Source: Candidatus Competibacteraceae bacterium (GTDB taxonomy: Bacteria > Pseudomonadota > Gammaproteobacteria > Competibacterales > Competibacteraceae). Taken from it: 64,000 nt of DNA. Below, one piece after another: positions 1 to 7,636 of this stretch. Positions within the stretch are counted from its first letter, which is position 1. Each line of letters starts with the position of its first letter. The notes under the pieces are model-generated. The model worked only from the letters and a program-made list of their open reading frames with translations. It was not told the origin of the DNA and did not search any database. The stretch lies in NCBI GenBank assembly GCA_016713505.1, contig JADJPA010000001.1:2431501-2495500 (forward strand), written 5' to 3'. Position numbers and translations under genes: made by a program.

Positions 1-672
1 CGTGAGTTCGAGCTGCTCTTGCGCGGCAATCGCGCGGATCTTCGCCTCCGGGCCGATCAGGATCGGCACAATCAAATTTTGTTCGGCCGCCTCAATGGCG
101 CCGCGCAGCGCATCGGCGCTGCATGGGTGGACGACCGCGCAAGCCAGCGCTGGCAACCTTTCGCAAGTTTCCAGCAGCTCCCCGAACCGATCTTCGTGCA
201 GCAACTGTACTTTTGGCAATTCCTTGGTTTCATAGCGCATTTTTTCTGTTGGGGCCAGGACTTCAGCCGAGCCGCTGGCGACTGTCTCCTTGGTCGGATC
301 GACCGCCGTGCATTCCAGCACGATGACGCCGGTTGCGGGCCGTTTTTCCTTGACCGTGGCGCGGGCGGTAATCGCCATGCCGATAGCGACCGGACGATGC
401 AAGCGAACCTCGATGCGCCGCACCACCGACCCCAAGCCCGGCAGGCGAGTATCCGCCAGCGCGGCGAACAACAGCGCCGTCCAGCCCGTTTGTCCGCCCC
501 CTTGGCGGAACATGGAGGTATCCGCTTGACCGGGATCCAGATCGATCAAATTGAAATCGCCGGTCATGCTCGCCAAGGCTTGGATTCCCTCCTGATCCAG
601 CACCCGCGTCAGGCTGGCTTGATCCCCTATTTGGATTTCATCGAAGGTCTTGTTTTCGAGTATGTCATTCAT
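1..672 (-). CDS. Bifunctional MaoC-like hydratase / phosphate acetyltransferase, 5' part only
   Basis: The frame reads from an ATG at 672 to the window edge without a stop (224 codons seen), so the C-terminal part is missing. Residues about 10-140 look like a MaoC hotdog domain (GDQASLTRVLDQEGI, then MTGDFN). From about residue 155 the sequence changes to the start of a phosphotransacetylase domain (VHPCSADALRGAIEAAEQ, then VPILIGPEAKI). In the family this fusion is annotated as enoyl-CoA hydratase plus phosphate acetyltransferase (acetyl-CoA to acetyl phosphate). The usual hydratase motif GDxNPxH reads G38-D39-F-N41-L-I-D44 here, so the expected catalytic His is Asp and the hydratase half may be inactive. 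It is transcribed away from the ATP-grasp gene at 925. Confidence 0.8.
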   Translation of the reverse strand, partial: MNDILENKTFDEIQIGDQASLTRVLDQEGIQALASMTGDFNLIDLDPGQADTSMFRQGGGQTGWTALLFAALADTRLPGLGSVVRRIEVRLHRPVAIGMAITARATVKEKRPATGVIVLECTAVDPTKETVASGSAEVLAPTEKMRYETKELPKVQLLHEDRFGELLETCERLPALACAVVHPCSADALRGAIEAAEQNLIVPILIGPEAKIRAIAAQEQLELT

Positions 673-833
673 GGGTGACGACCTGTCGCTCGCGGTTGGT
701 GCGAAGTCATTTGCAGCGGAGTCGAAAAAACGAAGGCGCGATTCTAACCCGAACGAATCCGCTCAACCTATCGCGTCGGGCCAGAAAGAGCCGGATAGAC
801 TGTGAATATCTCATGACAGCTTGAAGAAAACGC

Positions 834-861
834 TTGCTATCCGCGCGCGCGAAACTATCTT
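834..861 (+). promoter_or_regulatory. Candidate sigma-70 promoter for the ATP-grasp gene
   Basis: TTGCTA (834-839) and TATCTT (856-861) are separated by 16 bases. They lie about 60 bases before the ATG at 925, with a GGGG ribosome-binding stretch just before that ATG. This is a by-eye match only. The rest of the 673-924 gap shows no gene I can support. Confidence 0.3.
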
Positions 862-924
862 GTTGAGCCGCCGGCAGCCGTTCCAGCCCGCCACTTTTCA
901 TATTGATCGAACAATGGGGTTCTC

Positions 925-2217
925 ATGCCTGACAAGCGTTTTCTCTTTGTGTCCTGGGATAGTCTGATCGGAGACATCGCCTGGCAGACGATCAAGGAAG
1001 GCCACGAGGTCAAGTATTACATCCAAAATTCCGACGAGCGGGAAATTGCCGACGGCTTCGTGCCTAAGACCGACGACTGGCGGCGGGAAATCGATTGGGC
1101 CGATGTCATCGTGTTCGATGACGTGCTCGGCATGGGCAGCCTGGCCGAGGAATTGCGCCGCAACGGAAAGTTGGTGGTCGGCGGCACGGCGTACACCGAC
1201 CGGTTGGAGGACGATCGGGCCTTCGGCCAACAAGAGTTGCGCGCGGCCGGCGTCACCATCATCCCGCAAGAGAATTTCACCGCCTTTGATGACGCCATCG
1301 CCTACGTCAAGGCCAACCCGACCCGCTACGTCATCAAACCCAGCGGCGAGGCGCAGAACTACAAGCGGCTGCTGTTTGTGGGCGAGGAGGAGGACGGCCG
1401 CGACGTGGTTCAAGTATTGGGCGACTACAAGCGCGCCTGGGCGGACAAGATCAAGGAATTTCAGCTCCAGCGGCGGATCATGGGGGTGGAAGTCGCCACC
1501 GGGGCCTTTTTTAACGGCACCGAATTCGTTTATCCGATCTGCGTCAACTTTGAGCACAAAAAGCTGTTTCCCGGCGACATCGGCCCATCGACCGGAGAAA
1601 TGGGTACCGCGATGTTCTGGAGCGAACCGAACAAAATTTTCAACGCCACCCTGAAAAAGATGGAACCGAAACTGCGGCGCGAGCGCTTCGTCGGTTACAT
1701 CGACATCAACTGCATCGTCAACAGCAACGGGATTTATCCGTTGGAGTTCACTTCACGGTTCGGCTATCCAACGATTTCGATCCAGCAGGAAGGCGTGCTG
1801 CTGCCGATTTCGGAATTGCTCTACAAGCTCGCGGAAGGCTCCATCACCCGTTTTCGCGCCCGCAGCGGTTTTCAGGTCGGGGTGCGCATCGTCGTGCCGC
1901 CCTTCCCGTTCAAGGATAAGGAGACTTTCGAGAGCAGTTCCAAGGATGCGGTGATTCTGTTCAAGACGCCCTCGCGCGAGGGCATTCACATTGAGGACGT
2001 AAAGCTGTTGAACGAGGAATGGCTGGTGACCGGCACCTCAGGGGTGGCGCTAATCGTCTGCGGCATCGGCCCGACCATGAAACAAGCCCAGCGCCAAGTC
2101 TACAATCGGGTTAAAAACGTGATGATTCCGAACATGTATTTCCGCGAGGATATCGGCGATCGGTGGAACGAGGAAGATAGCGACCGGCTGCACTCGTGGG
2201 GTTATTTGCGGGCGTGA
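925..2217 (+). CDS. ATP-grasp protein related to phosphoribosylamine-glycine ligase (PurD-like)
   Basis: A 430-residue protein with a Rossmann-like N-terminus (KRFLFVSWDSLIGDIAW) followed by an ATP-grasp fold: a central YVIKPSGEAQNYKRLLF strand-loop and a metal-binding region DINCIVNSNGIYPLEF with TSRFGYP after it. The last motif matches the ExxxRFGxPE region of GAR synthetases, which join glycine to phosphoribosylamine in purine synthesis. The protein resembles the archaeal-type PurD-like annotations more than E. coli PurD, and its N-terminal domain is unusual, so the substrate is uncertain. It stands alone, with no other purine gene nearby (purL is 59 kb away). It may be a paralogue with another amine or carboxylate substrate. 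Confidence 0.7.
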   Translation: MPDKRFLFVSWDSLIGDIAWQTIKEGHEVKYYIQNSDEREIADGFVPKTDDWRREIDWADVIVFDDVLGMGSLAEELRRNGKLVVGGTAYTDRLEDDRAFGQQELRAAGVTIIPQENFTAFDDAIAYVKANPTRYVIKPSGEAQNYKRLLFVGEEEDGRDVVQVLGDYKRAWADKIKEFQLQRRIMGVEVATGAFFNGTEFVYPICVNFEHKKLFPGDIGPSTGEMGTAMFWSEPNKIFNATLKKMEPKLRRERFVGYIDINCIVNSNGIYPLEFTSRFGYPTISIQQEGVLLPISELLYKLAEGSITRFRARSGFQVGVRIVVPPFPFKDKETFESSSKDAVILFKTPSREGIHIEDVKLLNEEWLVTGTSGVALIVCGIGPTMKQAQRQVYNRVKNVMIPNMYFREDIGDRWNEEDSDRLHSWGYLRA

Positions 2218-2273
2218 GTGTGGTTAGGAAAGGACTGTCATGCGTGATGCCCTACAGTAAGCCCCAACGAGCG

Positions 2274-2693
2274 TTAAGCCTGACCGTGATTGCTCCACAC
2301 TGACAAAGCAATGTGCTTAGCGGCATGGTGAAAGTCGTTGTCCGTTGTCAGCAAGATCATATCGTAGCGGATACAAAGTTGAGCAATCAGCGCATCAATT
2401 GTTCCAAGCTGTACTCCAGCGCGCCGACATTTGTTCCTGAGATCGGCCGCCGCGATGTGATCCTGGAGGTCAGGCATTAGAGTAGGCAGCGTTTCAAAAC
2501 GCCCGATGATGAGATCTCGTGCTTTAGGGCCAACAAAGCCTTGGAGCAATTCTTGAAGGATCAGACCGGTTGTAACGATGATGTCAGCGCCCTTGACTGC
2601 TTCGCGCAACACGCCAAGTTCAGGCAACTCTTGAGAGGGATTGTCGCGCCTAAGAGCAAGCGACCAAACGCTGGTGTCAACAAGCAGGCTCAC
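2274..2693 (-). CDS. vapC: VapC-type PIN-domain ribonuclease toxin
   Basis: A 139-residue PIN domain. The acidic metal-binding residues are visible: D6 in LLVDTSVWSL, E in LILQELLQG, D in LGTIDALIAQL and D in LLTTDNDFHH. PIN toxins of this type cut RNA (often initiator tRNA or rRNA) and are neutralised by the partner VapB. The start is GTG at 2693, overlapping the antitoxin stop by 4 bases (GTGA), so the two are translationally coupled. The length is normal and no motif is missing, so it is probably functional. It is convergent with the ATP-grasp gene. Confidence 0.9.
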   Translation of the reverse strand: MSLLVDTSVWSLALRRDNPSQELPELGVLREAVKGADIIVTTGLILQELLQGFVGPKARDLIIGRFETLPTLMPDLQDHIAAADLRNKCRRAGVQLGTIDALIAQLCIRYDMILLTTDNDFHHAAKHIALSVWSNHGQA

Positions 2694-2890
2694 AAGCGGG
2701 AACGCTCTGTTTTATAGTCATAGGATTCATCCCAATCGAATTGGCCCAGGAGATCCGACAAGCGGTTCTGCTCGCGGCGAGCGATAAATTCCTGTAATGC
2801 ACGAGTGACAGCCGCTTTCTTGGTTTTTTCTCCACTCACTTTAAAGGCGCGTTCGAGCAGGTCAGGATCAAGTGCAAGGTTTGTAGCCAT
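2690..2890 (-). CDS. vapB: VapB-type antitoxin
   Basis: A 66-residue antitoxin: a short N-terminal strand and helices typical of ribbon-helix-helix VapB proteins (MATNLALDPDLLERAFKVSG, then KTKKAAVTRALQEFIARR). The acidic, aromatic tail DWDESYDYKTERSRL probably wraps the toxin. I chose the ATG at 2890 because a GGAG sits 8-9 bases upstream and because the family starts there; an in-frame GTG at 2941 would add 17 unconserved residues. The pair would be expected to autoregulate through palindromes upstream. Confidence 0.85.
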   Translation of the reverse strand: MATNLALDPDLLERAFKVSGEKTKKAAVTRALQEFIARREQNRLSDLLGQFDWDESYDYKTERSRL

Positions 2891-2903
2891 AAGATTGACT
2901 CCT

Positions 2904-2995
2904 ACACAATATGGGATGTGGCATTTGTTGTGTTCGGCCACGTCATAACCGAAAAGTCAGAAAGACATATCGAAGCGCTGATAATCGTTATCAGC
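2904..2995. promoter_or_regulatory. Inverted repeats upstream of vapB, possible autoregulatory operators
   Basis: Two dyads lie before vapB. ACACAA (2904-2909) pairs with TTGTGT (2928-2933). GCTGATAA (2977-2984) pairs with TTATCAGC (2988-2995) around TCG. VapB-type antitoxins usually bind such palindromes in their own promoter. Which dyad is used, if either, is not decided by the sequence. The rest of 2891-3140 holds only a weak 55-codon minus-strand frame (2957-3124) that I do not call a gene. Confidence 0.35.
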
Positions 2996-3140
2996 AGGTT
3001 CTTTATACAATCTACCATCTTGGTTCAGAGGCCGCTGGAGCAGCAAAACCGCAGAGAGCACCTGCAAGCGCAGCTCGCGGGCGATCTGGTTGACCGAGGG
3101 GTTGGCTATCATTCTGCCAACCATGTTTAACTTTACCTCA

Positions 3141-3625
3141 TCATGAACTATTGCTTCTCAGGAGAGCATCATAAGTTCGGATCATAATTCTTCCGCCAGA
3201 AACTCTATTCCACGCCGCCTTGAGTTCTTGTAGCTGAGAGTCAGATTCAAACTCCCCTTCTCGACCGAGAATTAGAAAGCCACGAGGTTCCCGAAAATCT
3301 GTTAGTCCAAAATGATCTCTGAAATAACTTTGTGCGGAAATACAGTAATCCATGTATTGTAAGATCTGGCAAATTCCTTCATTAGCTACCGCACTAAATG
3401 ATATGGTTTTCCGATTATCCGTGGCTCGCTTGAAAAGCTTGTCCTGTGGCCCTTTAAGCTCTGCGACGCACCAGAAGAAGCCATCAGAGTTCTTTCCTCC
3501 GAAGATGTAGTCCGGTTTGAGACCCTTGCGCTTTGGGTTTGCTCCTCCCGGATCGATTAGTTTCTGAGGGATAACCCACATTCCGTGATGCCCAAAGTTC
3601 GTGAAGTTCAAGCATTGACCAATTA
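3141..3625 (-). pseudogene. Shedu-type (DUF4263) anti-phage nuclease, C-terminal fragment split off by IS630
   Basis: This is the 3' part of a gene whose 5' part lies at 4731-4916. Joining 4916-4731 to 3623-3141, that is removing the IS and one copy of the TA duplication, gives one frame of 222 codons plus stop. The rebuilt protein has a PD-(D/E)xK nuclease signature: KPDYIFGG with D100, then VAELKGP with E117 and K119, and a following helix with Q148 (GICQILQYMDYC). This arrangement is typical of the DUF4263 domain of Shedu (SduA) defence proteins. The fragment keeps the whole nuclease core but has lost its native start. Reading upstream from it runs into an antisense frame of the transposase, so a stable product is unlikely. 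Confidence 0.75.
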
Positions 3626-4730
3626 TTAACCCAGCAATGAAATAGGCGATTAAGCGGCGTAGTGGACGGCGGGGTGATTGAAATAGGTCATGATACGCTC
3701 TGGGGTATTGATGAGGAATTGGAGGAAGGCGTTTGCTTTGTGCCGCAAGGCCTGGGGCGTGGAGGAACGGGCCGATAACCGCAACTGGGTTTTGAAATCG
3801 CGATTGAGGTATTCGGTGGGATTGCGCTCTGGGGTATAGGGCGGCAAGTAGACTAGCTCGATTTGCTCGGCGTGTTCGCCGACCCACTCGGTGACGAGCT
3901 TCGCGTGATGGACTTTGAGGTTGTCCAGAATCAAAAAGACTTTCTGGGGCTGGTCGGCGATCAACTGGCCGAGGAATTCGAGGAACAAGGCCGCGTTCAG
4001 GGCCTGCTCGATAAAGCGGAACCGGACGAGGCCTTGGTTGCTGATGGCCGACACCAGCGCCAATCCAGACCGGCGGCTGGAGGTGGCAAGCACCGGCGTT
4101 TTCCCCTGAGGCGCATAACCGCGCACCCAATGGCCATCTTCCACCACGGCCGTCTCATCGCCCCAGTAAATCACCGCTTTCTCCGCCTTCGCTCGCGCGA
4201 GAATCGAGGGGTAAGTCTCGTCCAACCACCGTTGCACCTCGGCAGGCCGTTGTTCCAAGGCGCGCTTGAGGGGTCGTTGCGGGCTATAGCCCCACCGCGA
4301 CAGATACTCGCCCACCGTCCGAATCGGCATCGCCACCCCAAACAGCGTTTCGATCAATTCCATGACCGCCCGCCGGTTCCACAGCGCAAACGGCAATCCC
4401 CGTCGCCCCGGCGTCTCGTCCACCAAAATCGAGCGCACCCGCCACTCTTGGGCCAACGTCAGCGTCCGGCCCGTCAAGTACCGCCGTCCCCGCCGCCGCG
4501 ATTTCAGGCCCGCTTCTCCGTCCCGACCAAAGCGTTGGCCCCACCCGATCACCGTGCTGATATGCACCCCGACCACCCGCGCGATTTCCTTCCAGCTCCA
4601 CTGCAAGTCTTCCCGCAGCCGCAGCGCCTGACGGCGCCGTTCCTCCTGCGCTTCCGGCGACAAACAACGTGCGTCGATCTTTTTCATGTCCCTCACTATA
4701 CCACTATCGGCTAAATAATTGCCGGGTTAA
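3626..4730 (-). mobile_element. IS630-family insertion sequence, complete, 1105 bp
   Basis: Imperfect terminal inverted repeats of about 25 bp lie at 3626-3650 and 4706-4730: TTAACCCAGCAAT on the left and TTAACCCGGCAAT on the complement of the right, about 19 of 25 matching. The element is flanked by a TA dinucleotide on each side (3624-3625 and 4731-4732), the target duplication expected for IS630/Tc1-mariner elements. One intact transposase gene fills it. Ends, duplication and transposase are all intact, which points to recent insertion and possible continued mobility. Confidence 0.9.
3650..4687 (-). CDS. IS630-family transposase
   Basis: 345 residues from the ATG at 4687; a GTG at 4696 would add three. 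The N-terminal helix-turn-helix is at about residues 33-55 (WKEIARVVGVHISTVIGWGQ). The DDE catalytic triad is visible as YWGDETAV (D177), LILDNLKVHH (D255) and ERNPTEYLNRDF (E292). It catalyses cut-and-paste transposition into TA. The stop at 3650-3652 falls at the inner edge of the left inverted repeat. The frame is full length with no disruption. Confidence 0.95.
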   Translation of the reverse strand: MKKIDARCLSPEAQEERRRQALRLREDLQWSWKEIARVVGVHISTVIGWGQRFGRDGEAGLKSRRRGRRYLTGRTLTLAQEWRVRSILVDETPGRRGLPFALWNRRAVMELIETLFGVAMPIRTVGEYLSRWGYSPQRPLKRALEQRPAEVQRWLDETYPSILARAKAEKAVIYWGDETAVVEDGHWVRGYAPQGKTPVLATSSRRSGLALVSAISNQGLVRFRFIEQALNAALFLEFLGQLIADQPQKVFLILDNLKVHHAKLVTEWVGEHAEQIELVYLPPYTPERNPTEYLNRDFKTQLRLSARSSTPQALRHKANAFLQFLINTPERIMTYFNHPAVHYAA

Positions 4731-4916
4731 TAAGGCCGGATGCTCCCGCAGAAATACATCAGCATCCGTTTCAGTAGCACCGCTTTGGAGCAAGTTAGAA
4801 AAGGCAAGTTGAACAGCGACCTTCACAGATTTCTCTTCGACAAAGTAGTCCTGGGGCGGCCAATCCGAGGGATACGGCGGACGCTCGCCAGCGAGTTTCT
4901 TGAAGAACGTGCTCAT
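4731..4916 (-). pseudogene. Shedu-type (DUF4263) anti-phage nuclease, N-terminal fragment
   Basis: This is the 5' end of the split gene, 62 native codons from the ATG at 4916. It ends in DADVFLREHPAL, a segment like the 'FLxxxPxLL' lead-in seen before DUF4263 domains. The frame then reads eight codons into the IS and stops near 4704, giving a useless 70-residue peptide. The native continuation, IGQCLNFTNFGHHG, is at 3623 downwards. Confidence 0.7.
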
Positions 4917-4937
4917 TCGTCGATGCCCTTCAGCGCT

Positions 4938-5094
4938 AACGGGGCGGCGGATAAGCCGCGAGGGCGAGAAAGCCGCAGGCTTTTTCGCCTGAAGTCGGCT
5001 TGATCCGCGTGGTTGTGCGGCGCTTCGCGCCGCGCAAGCCGCGGATGCTTATCCGCCGCCCCGTTGTCGCGGGCGCGAAGCGTCCGCGACAACT
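4938..5094. repeat. Cluster of GC-rich palindromes (REP/MITE-like)
   Basis: A perfect 19-bp inverted repeat, AACGGGGCGGCGGATAAGC (4938-4956), pairs with 5047-5065 and encloses smaller hairpins (for example around 5013-5040, GCGGCGC/GCGCCGC). It is followed directly by a second hairpin at 5063-5093 whose arms begin GTTGTCGCGG and end CCGCGACAAC. No reading frame is credible. The layout suggests a non-autonomous mobile or REP-type element just upstream of the broken Shedu gene. The remaining 5095-5245 is AT-rich with nothing I can name. Confidence 0.6.
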
Positions 5095-5245
5095 AGTGAT
5101 TCTATGGCTCTTCGTATCTACATATAATTTCTAAAATCAGAATCAATTATCTGATTAATATCAATTTATTTCGCTACATTATTACACCGAACACCACAGC
5201 ACCGCAGCTTGCCGCAACCCTTCTAAGCAGCGACTAAAACCTGCT

Positions 5246-5803
5246 TCAGACCCACAAATCACCCAGCAAAAAAGTTATAGCCCCAAACGGCGGAGCACTG
5301 ACCGGATCATCTTCTTGATAAACGCGCTCCAACGACCAGCGGCCCTCGTTCAACACAAATACCTCTAAAGTATGCAAATCCGGGTCGATCAGCCAAAGAA
5401 AGGGAATTTCTTGCGCGGCGTAAATCGGCATCTTAGCAGCGCGATCCACCCGCGCCGTGCTCGGCGAGAGCACCTCGCAGACCCAATCCGGCGGCAGGGT
5501 GAAATAGGCGGTCTCTGGTAATACCGGCATTCGCTCCCGTCGCCAGCCAGCCAAATCGGGAACCAGTACATGCGCACCCAAATGTAGCTCCGGCTCAAAC
5601 AGAATCCACCAACCTCCTGGCCCACCCCGTCCATGCTGGAACGGGTTATAAATCTGACCACCGACCCCTGTACTCGCGGCGGCATGTTTAGGCGCGGGGC
5701 GGGGATGCGTGATCAACTGGCCATGAATGATCTCGCCCACGATATGCTCGGGCAGACCCAGCAAATCTTCGTAAGTAGCGAATTTCTGGGCAGGTATAGA
5801 CAT
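5246..5803 (-). CDS. Uma2-family (DUF820) PD-(D/E)xK nuclease
   Basis: 185 residues from an ATG at 5803. The Uma2 hallmarks are present: GEIIHGQLITHP near the N-terminus, VPDLAGWRRERMP, then PDWVCEVLSPSTARVDRAAK and a YAAQEIPFLWLIDPD strand-turn. Together these form a restriction-endonuclease-like core with acidic residues and a lysine. Uma2 proteins are abundant in cyanobacteria and other bacteria with many copies. Their role is not well settled, and transposon- or defence-linked nuclease activity has been proposed. It sits at the edge of the island with IS630 and VapBC, pointing the same way as the downstream fragments, 329 bases from the Shedu start. Confidence 0.85.
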   Translation of the reverse strand: MSIPAQKFATYEDLLGLPEHIVGEIIHGQLITHPRPAPKHAAASTGVGGQIYNPFQHGRGGPGGWWILFEPELHLGAHVLVPDLAGWRRERMPVLPETAYFTLPPDWVCEVLSPSTARVDRAAKMPIYAAQEIPFLWLIDPDLHTLEVFVLNEGRWSLERVYQEDDPVSAPPFGAITFLLGDLWV

Positions 5804-5873
5804 GGCGGAAACTCCCTTCGGCTATCAAACGGGCGCTGGTTATTTTGACACCCAGCGCCGCGATCCGCTGGCC

Positions 5874-6680
5874 CTAAACTTCGTCCTCGGTCCCTAGATA
5901 CGCCTCGATCACGCGGGGATCGGCGCGCACCTGTTCGGGCGTACCCTCGGCGATCTTGCCGCCGTACTCCAGCACCACCAACTTATCGCAGGCGCGCATC
6001 ACCAAACGCATGTCGTGTTCGATCAGCAAAATCGTGATGCCCCGACCTCGGATCTGCTCGATCAGCCCGATCAGCGACTCAGTTTCCTGCTCGTTCATGC
6101 CGCCAGCCGGTTCGTCCAGAATCAGCAAGCGCGGCTGCGTCGCCAGCGCGCGGGCGATTTCCAGCCGCCGCTGGTCGCCGTAAGACAGATTCTTGGCCAC
6201 CGTCGCCACTTTCTGGCTCAGGCCGACGAATTCCAACTCTCCGACCGCCCGCTCGACCGCTTCCTGTTCCGCCCGACGCTGGTACGGCAAAAACCCGAGC
6301 ATACCGGCAAGAATCCCGCCGCGCATCCGATAATGGCAACCGGCCAGCGCGTTTTCCAAAGCGCTCAACTGCTGGAACAGACGAATATTTTGAAAGGTCC
6401 GGGCGATGCCCAACATGATGATACGGTGCGTGGGCAAGCCGTTGAGCCGCTGGCCGGCAAAGTGAATGTCACCGTGATTCGGTTGGTAGTGGCCGGTGAT
6501 GAGATTGAACACCGTGGTTTTGCCGGCCCCGTTGGGACCGATCAACCCAACCACCGATCCGGCCTCGACCGCGAACGACACGCTGTCGACCGCCGTCAGG
6601 CCGCCGAAGGATTTGGTCACCTCACCCAACGTCAGCAGGGACCGCTCCGCGCGCTCCATTATCGGCTCAGCCGCCTTCAT
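5874..6680 (-). CDS. livG: Branched-chain amino acid ABC transporter, ATP-binding protein LivG
   Basis: 268 residues with Walker A GPNGAGKTT, Q-loop in ARTFQNIRLF, signature LSYGDQRRLEIARAL, Walker B LLILDEPAGGMN and switch His in LLIEHDMRLV. The MNEQE stretch after Walker B is characteristic of LivG rather than LivF. It powers uptake of leucine, isoleucine, valine or related compounds with LivH, LivM and LivK. The start ATG at 6680 overlaps the livM stop by 4 bases. It is the last gene of the cluster, and the usual second ATPase gene livF is not beside it. Confidence 0.93.
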   Translation of the reverse strand: MKAAEPIMERAERSLLTLGEVTKSFGGLTAVDSVSFAVEAGSVVGLIGPNGAGKTTVFNLITGHYQPNHGDIHFAGQRLNGLPTHRIIMLGIARTFQNIRLFQQLSALENALAGCHYRMRGGILAGMLGFLPYQRRAEQEAVERAVGELEFVGLSQKVATVAKNLSYGDQRRLEIARALATQPRLLILDEPAGGMNEQETESLIGLIEQIRGRGITILLIEHDMRLVMRACDKLVVLEYGGKIAEGTPEQVRADPRVIEAYLGTEDEV

Positions 6681-7636
6681 GGCCCGAGCGCCTTACCCGA
6701 CACGTCCAGCCACTTCTGGCGTCCCCGCGCCGGCCACAAGCCTTGCGGCCTAACCACCATCATCACCATCATCACCAAGCCAAATACCAGCATCCGCGCG
6801 CCGGCGAATTCCCGGAACAGCTCCGGCAAGCCGACCACCAGGAACGCCGCCAACAACACGCCCGGAATGCTGCCGGCCCCGCCCAGAATCACGATCATGA
6901 ACAGCACCACCGACTCCCAAAAGCTGAACGATTCCGGCGAGATGATCGTCATCTTGGCGGCGAACAGCGTGCCGGCCATCCCCGCCCAGGCCGCGCCCAG
7001 CCCGAACACCACCAGCTTGTAATACGCGGTATTGATGCCGCTGCCTTCCGCCGCCACCTCATCTTCCCGCAGAAAATTGAGCGCCCGCCCGAACCGCGAC
7101 TGCTTGAGCCGCAGAAACAGGAAAATGGTCAGCGCCACGAAACCCCAAATCAGATAAAAGAACTGTTCGGGACGGCGGATGACCAAACCGAACAACCGGG
7201 GCCGACCGATGCCGAAGATGCCGTTGGCTCCGCCGGTGATGCCGAACACGTCGTTCACCAGCGCGATACGGACGATTTCGCCGACGCCGATGGTGACGAT
7301 CAGCAGATAATCGCCGCGCAGATGCACCACCGGCCGCGCCACCGCCAGCGCGAACGCGCCAGCCGCCGCGCCGCTCAGTGGCAAGGTCCACAGAATCGGA
7401 ATCTGGTAGCGGGTGTTGAGAATGGCGGCGGTGTAAGCCCCCATCGCATAAAAGGCGGCATGGCCCATGTTGAACAGCCCCGCCTCGCCCAAAATCAGGT
7501 TCAAGCCGAGCGCCAGCAGCGCGTACAGACCGATGCTGTTGAGCACATCGACCTGATAGGCATTGAGGAATAGCGGCGCGACAGCCATCGCCGCGGCGAA
7601 CAGCCCCGCTCCCAACACATCGACGCGCGGCTTCAT
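6677..7636 (-). CDS. livM: Branched-chain amino acid ABC transporter permease LivM
   Basis: 319 residues, mostly hydrophobic. It carries the LivM/LivH family core (GLYALLALGLNLILGEAGLF, MGHAAFYAMGAYTAA) and a cytoplasmic coupling-loop stretch GRALNFLREDEVAAEGSGIN. It forms half of the inner-membrane channel with LivH. Its start overlaps the livH stop by 4 bases (ATGA), and its own stop overlaps the livG start, so the three are coupled. Confidence 0.93.
   Translation of the reverse strand: MKPRVDVLGAGLFAAAMAVAPLFLNAYQVDVLNSIGLYALLALGLNLILGEAGLFNMGHAAFYAMGAYTAAILNTRYQIPILWTLPLSGAAAGAFALAVARPVVHLRGDYLLIVTIGVGEIVRIALVNDVFGITGGANGIFGIGRPRLFGLVIRRPEQFFYLIWGFVALTIFLFLRLKQSRFGRALNFLREDEVAAEGSGINTAYYKLVVFGLGAAWAGMAGTLFAAKMTIISPESFSFWESVVLFMIVILGGAGSIPGVLLAAFLVVGLPELFREFAGARMLVFGLVMMVMMVVRPQGLWPARGRQKWLDVSGKALGP

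Noticed and set aside
707..901. A 64-codon minus-strand frame between the first two genes
   Set aside because: No ribosome site, no recognisable domain, and it overlaps the best candidate promoter for the ATP-grasp gene.
3141..4130. A single 329-codon frame running from inside the IS into the Shedu fragment
   Set aside because: Its first half is an antisense frame of the transposase; only the part below 3625 is native.
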